NCBI GenBank assembly: GCA_036346255.1
Contig: CM070633.1
Location: 11,594,001 to 11,658,000 of the forward strand
Source of the DNA: Ampelocalamus luodianensis
Lineage: Eukaryota > Streptophyta > Magnoliopsida > Poales > Poaceae
DNA: 64,000 nucleotides
Direction: 5' to 3'
Part shown: positions 58,818-64,000 of the stretch, piece by piece
Numbering within the stretch: the first letter of the stretch is position 1
Layout of the letters: each line of letters opens with the position of its first letter
Position numbers and translations under genes: made by a program
Notes under the pieces: model-generated
What the model saw: the letters and a program-made list of their open reading frames with translations, nothing else
Databases searched by the model: none
What the model was told of the DNA's origin: nothing

Positions 58818-59537
58818 AGACACACTTGAGGACGAAGACGGTTATAACCCGGAGTTCCCCTTCTTGGAGGGGTTTACTCCAAGTCGTCAGATGGTGTCTC
58901 TCGACTACTCCTTATGCGAGGAGGCCTCGAGCGCAAGTGGAGGTCATCAACGGGAGGTCTTCATCATTCCCTCTGATAAGAATCATTCTTCCAGGGGCAG
59001 GACTGACGATGCTCCCCGTCGGGCACACAATACGTTCCCTCGTGGCAATGGCAATGGCACCACCGCTGGCGAACGAGATGAACACTTTGATGAACGTGCG
59101 GGACATCCTCAACATTCTCACACTCCATTGAAACCAATTCAAGGGTCTGATATGGGTGATTCTGAGACAACTCGACAGAGAAAAATAGCGGCTCAGAAAA
59201 ATCTTCCTAGGTGTGCTTATTTTTAGTCAGAAGAGGCTCAGGAGCTCTAGTACATCAATGACTTGCTTGAGAATCCAACCCAAGAGCTCGCTCGAGCACC
59301 AGGCTACGATCTCTTTGCTGAAGAGATCACACAAAGGCTTCGGAACACGATGGCAATACTCGAGCGTCCTCGTCGACATCAACCCAGAAGTCGTAGTAGT
59401 ATGACTCCATCTTCTGCCAGCCGTTCGAACAACTCGTCACATGGAGGTCAACATGATCTCGATCATGTCACTCTCCTGACTTGAGGAAGGCTCGTTGAAC
59501 ATCTAGGGATCAACAAGTCTCCAGGAGAGGTGATGCC
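58818..59537 (+). pseudogene. N-terminal part of Tat gag, in inverted orientation
   Basis: The open segment reads DEDGYNPEFPFLEGF, then EEASSASGGHQREVFIIPS and DMGDSETTRQRKIAAQKN; after two stops it goes on with YINDLLENPTQELARAPGYD and EEITQRLRNTMAIL. It is polar and Ser/Arg-rich, like the N-terminal part of Tat Gag. It lies on the plus strand although the rest of the element is on the minus strand. Its left end continues the frame of 61437-61687 and its right end meets the sequence at 48055, as expected after an inversion. Confidence 0.68.
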
Positions 59538-61436
59538 ATATTCTGCCTACCATAAAAATTTCATGTTCAAAAACTTTCTAGAAATTTGTGTGATGAACAG
59601 TAACAGAAAGCAATTTAATTTGAATTTTTCAGCAGATTGAAAATGTTTAGGCTATAACTTTTGCATGCTTAGTCCAAATCAATTGATTCTTGTTGCTAAA
59701 TTCACCTAAAATCATGATCTACCTTCTGTGTAAATTTCATAGATTTTGGTTGACTTTGGATTTTGAGTCTTTTTTTGTGTTTGTCGTTTTTATTGGATTT
59801 TCTCGTTCTTGCGATAGGTTTTGAAGAAATTGTTGAGTACGAGAGTGATCCTCTGCAGCAAGAGAACTACCAGCAAGGCAAGCAGATGTAGTATCAATTG
59901 ATCATATTGCTCCTATTATTTTCAAAGTCTAATATCTTGTTTGCAAAGTCTATGTATGCATGTGCTATTTTGCTGTTAAACTATTATCGGTTAGATGATC
60001 CTCTAGATGCATAATCTGTAGATAAATATTTATCCTCTACTACTGAGCCTAGGATTATCTTGCTGTGATTTAGGGTTCGTTGGATGAGCCCTTGTCACTT
60101 AGTAGTTTACGAGTAAATGTTGCTTAGTCATAGCTACCGGTAGAATTGGGCGGTTATCGACTTAGTCGATGACCTTGATCACACAAAAACTTATTATGGC
60201 TTTATGTCCAGCATCTTGTACTTTGTTATTTGAGAAACTAAAACTGAAAACAAAATATTTTAAATTTGGGCACAATGGTAAGATAGTGTACTTTTGGGTG
60301 TGAATGGTTGGTGCCCGAGTCAACAAGAACCGAACATCTTGTATCACACTATCCAAGCATTTTTTTTTGCTAACCACACTAGAGGAAAATGGGACCTCTC
60401 TTGACTTAGTACTTTGGCGTGTGTTAGCTCCGAGTCACAGGAGGTTGTAGGAGGCAGATGTTCAGGAGCATTGTAGTTGCCTTTTGGCTTTGCAATGTAG
60501 CATATGTGTTTCTATCCATACGAGCGGCTCGTAGTTAATACACAATATTGGAAATGTCTCGTAGGACTTAGCCGTGTCGGCATACCTAAGGAAGTGTGCT
60601 AATCTAGTGGCAAAAGGGTGGTCTGAAGTGTGGGTACATTGGTACACCCCTGCAAGGTTTGATCTATTCGAATAGCCTCGTCCTAGGTTATGGACACGCT
60701 TGGTTAGGTTTTGCAAGAGTTAGACTATAACCTTTTTACTAAAACTTGAACTTGGGTGGTACGAATTGGGAATTCGTGCTATGGTGTGGTGGCTGTTGGG
60801 TTAGTCACCTCTAGGTTGTTATTTATGCTACTTATTGTTGTCTCGCTGTTATTTCAACAATTAAAACAGATTTGACAAATTGTCTTCAATCTATTACATT
60901 ATTGCAAATGAAAATTGCTTTATGCGTCCAAAGAAACATATGACCATCTCCTTTATTTCAGCTTGCATGTAGCTATGTATAGGCTTGTTACTCATAAGTC
61001 TTGCGAGTACATTTTTGTACTCATTTGCATTGCTTAATTGTTGTAGAGGAGGAAGTGGATCCCCAAGGGATCAACTTTTGTGAGTTTTGCTACGGTGGGT
61101 GCGACTAGCTTGGCGGCCCAGTCGGTTGCCTTGTGGGTTATTGGCTAACCGGTTGGTTTTTGTTATCGCCATCTTATGGCAATTTGCTTCTGCTGTTATT
61201 TTGTTACTTTGATGTCATTTGGCCGGTCGGCTCTTGTGTAATAACTCTATATATTGTATGTCGTTTGCTAGACTTGGTATTGTAAGTTGTATGGAAATGA
61301 TGCATGATTTTGTAAATATGTATGTGTGCTGCAATTCTGGGAAGCACATGTCCATCAAGACTTAGAATATTTAATTGGTAATACTATAACCATTTGAAGG
61401 TTAAGTATTACGAGTTAAATACCCCGGGTCCTCACA
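59538..61436 (+). repeat. 3' half of the LTR cut by the inversion
   Basis: From TCTGCCTACCATAAAAATTTC on, it matches the second half of family A LTRs (compare 44860-46266 and 40910-42788). It contains the palindrome at 60664 and ends GGGTCCTCACA at 61436. Confidence 0.9.
61005..61350 (+). other. Three conserved stem-loops, LTR half 59538-61436
   Basis: Stem-loop I is at 61005-61022 (GAGTACA/TGTACTC), III at 61055-61075 (GATCCC/GGGATC inner stem) and II at 61321-61350 (GTGCT/AGCAC core). Confidence 0.72.
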
Positions 61437-61687
61437 TGTCCTACGATGGGATGGTCGTACTTGTAGGAAAAGCGAGTTTGATTCCCTCCTTTGTGGGATT
61501 ATCCGGAGAGAAAGGACCATGAGATGCCGATGAAGCTCTAGAATGATGGCTTCCAGAACTTGTCTCGCCAGGTCGTACTGCCTTAAGGGGACTCGAACAC
61601 TCGAAGGAAAAACTCTCGTTGTGTTGTGAGACTGTCTTAGGGCATCCCTGTTCGTGGTTGTGTTAACCCTTGCCCTCTGAGGAAGCT
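61437..61687 (-). pseudogene. Leader end or N-terminal gag of the Tat element
   Basis: The minus-strand reading contains SFECSSPLKAVRPGETSSG and GPFSPDNPTKEGIKLAF, a Ser/Pro-rich segment that fits the Gag N-terminus. A stop is present near 61639. It leads in frame into 58818-59537 when the inverted LTR is removed. To the right it is cut by the LTR that starts at 61688. Confidence 0.6.
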
Positions 61688-62104
61688 TGTAACGTCCCAT
61701 TTGTCCAAAGTTCTTGAAGCATTTAAAATAAAAAGAACCATTTGGTTTTGTTGAGAGTTCAAAGCTTAACTTGAGTTTTCAAAAGAAAGCTTTAAATGAC
61801 TAAGTCAAACATCAACTAAATCAGCTCGTTTCCTTTTGGTGTTTGCTGGAGTTCTCCCTTTTTCTCTCTGGTTGCTCCGTGCTTTGTCTTAGCCCTGTGC
61901 TTTCTTTCGGTGTTTGGTCCTCCCTTGCCCTCTGGACCTCCTCTGGTGCTCTCCGTTTGGTTTTTCCTTGTCCTTTCCCGAACCTCTTCTGAGCTTGGAT
62001 CTCTTCCTCTCTTTCCTTTTGTTCTCTGGACTTTTCTTTGTATCTCTTGTTTGGACGTCCTTTAGTCCAGACATCCCCTTTGTTAGTTTGAACCTCTCTG
62101 TGTT

Positions 62105-62749
62105 TAGACCTCCCCCTTGTTAGATCTGACCATTAGGACCTCCCCCTTGGAGATCTTAACCGCTCAGACCTCCCCCTTGTTAGATCTGGCCGTTAGGACC
62201 TCCCCTCTAGAGATCTTAACCACTCAGACCTCCCCCTTGTTAGATCTGGCCGTTAGGACCTCCCCCTTGGAGATCTTAACCGCTCAGACCTCCCCGTTGT
62301 TAGATCTGGCCGTTAGGACCTCCCCTTGGAGATCTTAACCGCTCAGACCTCCCCCTCGTTAGATCTAGCCGTTAGGACCTCCCCTCTAGAGATCTTAACC
62401 GCTCAGACCTCCCCCTCGTTAGATCTGGCCGTTAGGACCTCCCCTCTGGAGATCTTAACCGCTCAGACCTCCCCCTAGTTAGATCTGGCCATTATGACCT
62501 TCCCTTTGGAGATCTTAACCGCTCAGACCTCCCTCTTGTTAGATCTGGCCGTTAGGACCTCCCCTCTGGAGATCTTAACCGCTCAAACCTCCCCTTGTTA
62601 GATCTGGCCATTAGGACCTTCCCCTTGGAGTTCTTAACCGCTCAGACCTCCCGCTCGTTAGATCTGGCCGTTAGGACCTCCTCTTTGGAGATCTTAACCG
62701 CTCAGGCCTCCCCCTTGTTAGATCTGACCATCTAGGACCTCCCCTTTGG
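62105..62749. repeat. Tandem array of an about 60-bp unit, about 11 copies
   Basis: Each unit has AGACCTCCCCC, TTGTTAGATCTGGCCG, TTAGGACCTCC, then GGAGATCTTAACCGCTC. Unit length is 59-60 bp and copies differ at a few sites. Because 60 is a multiple of three, frames stay open over parts of it; these are not genes. Confidence 0.95.
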
Positions 62750-63184
62750 TTTTCCTCCGTTGGATCTCCTTTTGGTTTCGGACCTCCCTTGCCCCTCGCG
62801 CAGCCGGAACCAGCCCCGCGCCTTTCTCACTCGTGGGTCGTCTGATCCTTTTTGGATGGCCCGATAGAGATGAAAGGTTCGTCTGGTCCGAACGTTCTCA
62901 GATGTGTGGGTCGTCCGATCCATATCGAACGGCCCGATTGAGATATAACGTTTGGATAGTCCGAACGTTCCTCTCCTCTTTGGACCGCCCGATTCCAATC
63001 GAACGACTCTGCTTTGCTGCGCACTTTTCCTTTGTTCTCAGGACCTCTTCCTGGCTATTTTGCAAGGACCACCTCCTCGATCCTTGCTGGTCTTATTGTA
63101 AAGACCACCCTCCTGGTCCAGATTATATCCTATGTCCGGGATCACCCCTTTTTAGGCCACGACCTCCCCTTTTGAGTGTGACCC

Positions 63185-63410
63185 TCCTCCTCTGTGTGTT
63201 TAGACCTTTGTGGTCTAGACCTCCTCCTCTGTGTGTTTAGACCTTTCTGGTCTAGACCTCCTCCTCCTGTGTGTGTTTAGACCTTTGTGGTCTAGACCTC
63301 CTCCTCTGTGTGTTTAGACCTTCTCCTTCTGTGTGTGTTTAGACCTTTGTGGTCTAGACCTCCTCCTTTGTGTGTCTAGGCCCTTGTCGGCTAGACCTCC
63401 TCTTTATGCA
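63185..63410. repeat. Tandem array of a 35-50 bp unit with GGTCTAGACC palindromes
   Basis: The unit (TGTGTGTTTAGACC, TTTGTGGTCTAGACC, TCCTCCTC) occurs about five times in family B LTR 61688. It contains AGACC...GGTCT inverted repeats and TG-rich linkers. Confidence 0.88.
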
Positions 63411-64000
63411 GACCTCTTTGTTGCCTTAGGACCACCCATCCTTAGACCTCCTCCTTGGACCTCCTCATTGGACCTCCTGTCCTCAGGACCTCCCCGTGGT
63501 CTTTTTTCAAAGACCACCTCTGCGGGTCAAGACCTCCCTCTGGTCATGACCTCTGGCCTTTTTGCAAAGACCACCTTGGTGGGTTGAGACCACCCCTTTT
63601 GACTGGTCGGTTCACCCTAGTTCGACTGGCCTCTTTGTTCGTTCTGACCCATCCCCTTTTGTCAGTCCTATCAATGCCTTTTCTACCTCTTGTCACACCA
63701 TTTCTATTGCAAAAGTCTGTGCCCTTTTAGTGTTGTCAGCCTTTCTCTTGTCCCCTCTGTCACCTATTCTAATCCTTTCTAGTACCCTCTGGCAGTGTGC
63801 CTTTGTACCAATACATTGAATTTGGTCGCCCTCTTTTGTGGTGCTTCTATTCTCCTCTTCTTTTAAATAGAGCACCACTGCCTCCTTGTTCTTCATTTTA
63901 ACTTCTGCTCCAAACTCTTTCAGTTCTGGTGAGCTCTCCAAGCTCCTCTGGTTCGGACCTCCTTGAGTCTGAACCCTTCACTTGTTGGGCCTCCCTCTCG

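Larger units (their letters stand above)
48056..61436. mobile_element. Family A LTR cut by an inversion (5' part minus strand, 3' part plus strand)
   Basis: The first half of the LTR lies on the minus strand, starting at 58817 (TGTAACATCCC) and running left to about 48056, with two elements nested in it (49206-54148 and 55540-58610). The second half lies on the plus strand at 59538-61436, ending GGGTCCTCACA. The two halves meet at the same LTR position, less about 165 bp. After re-inversion the flanks give TSD-like TGTCT and TGTCC (4 of 5). It was a solo LTR in the Tat gag before the inversion. Confidence 0.75.
1..61687 (-). mobile_element. Host Tat-lineage Ty3/gypsy retrotransposon, fragmented by nested insertions
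   Basis: This is the oldest layer. Its internal region survives in seven pieces: 1-29, 4196-8221, 31463-32941, 36197-36521, 46267-48055, 58818-59537 (inverted) and 61437-61687, about 8.6 kb in total. Read right to left the order is Gag, protease, RT, RNase H, second RNase H, integrase and a plus-strand antisense gene. The lineage call rests on the two RNase H modules and the extra antisense gene, both known features of Tat elements. At 36521/46267, 32941/36197 and 8221/31463 the frame is restored once the insert and one TSD copy are removed. Both LTRs lie outside the window. Several in-frame stops show that the copy is dead. Confidence 0.85.
61688..64000 (+). mobile_element. Family B LTR running off the window
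   Basis: It starts TGTAACGTCCC; AAGCT at 61683-61687 would be its target site. The first 150 bp match the minus-strand LTR 55540-58610. It carries a 60-bp tandem array, a second array at 63185-63400 and many GACCTCC and GCAAAGACCACC motifs. A TATA-like TTTAAATA lies near 63861. The other end, and therefore whether it is solo or part of a full element, cannot be seen. Confidence 0.85.

Noticed and set aside
62117..62338. Repetitive ORF over the 60-bp array
   Set aside because: A unit length divisible by three keeps the frame open. There is no start context and stops appear where unit length slips.
62105..63410. CRISPR-like array
   Set aside because: Units are contiguous with no unique spacers, and the context is a plant LTR.

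Overview
The window is plant nuclear DNA made entirely of nested LTR retrotransposons. It is most likely heterochromatin of a grass; the grass call rests on the element types (Tat and Tekay-like Ty3/gypsy, very long GC-rich LTRs, tRNA-Met type primer sites) and is an inference. I find no host gene, rRNA, tRNA or CRISPR array. Nearly every base can be assigned to an element, because most insertions still show a perfect 5-bp target site duplication (TSD) and removing them restores the interrupted reading frame.

The oldest layer is one Tat-lineage Ty3/gypsy element on the minus strand, broken into seven pieces: 1-29, 4196-8221, 31463-32941, 36197-36521, 46267-48055, 58818-59537 (inverted) and 61437-61687. 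Read right to left they give Gag, protease, reverse transcriptase, RNase H, a second RNase H, integrase, and then a plus-strand spliced coiled-coil gene (about 4217-5901) lying antisense behind pol. Its LTRs are outside the window.

Into it were inserted: solo LTR 30-4195 (TSD GAAGT); an internally deleted element 8222-31462 (TAGGG); solo LTR 32942-36196 (AGATC); solo LTR 36522-46266 (AGAAA), itself split by solo LTR 37646-42788 (TGAGC); an LTR at 48056-61436 later cut by an inversion; and an LTR starting at 61688 that leaves the window. The deepest stack is Tat > 8222-31462 > solo LTR 8629-30800 (CCCCA) > full Tekay-like chromovirus 10101-27547 (GTTCA, about 5-kb LTRs) > solo LTR 17700-19919 (AGCAA).

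The segment from about 48056 to 59537 is best read as an inversion of about 11.5 kb. It carries a complete short element, 49206-54148 (958-bp LTRs, TSD GTAAG), with Gag and an unknown downstream reading frame but no pol, and a minus-strand solo LTR, 55540-58610 (AATTA).

The most interesting signal is in the long LTRs. Near their 3' ends they share three short stem-loops at nearly fixed distances from the LTR end. The stem bases change between copies and families while pairing is kept, which is covariation and suggests a conserved RNA structure in the R/U5 part of these elements. Other points of note are the inversion, the spliced antisense gene, the Gag-X element and several tandem arrays inside LTRs.
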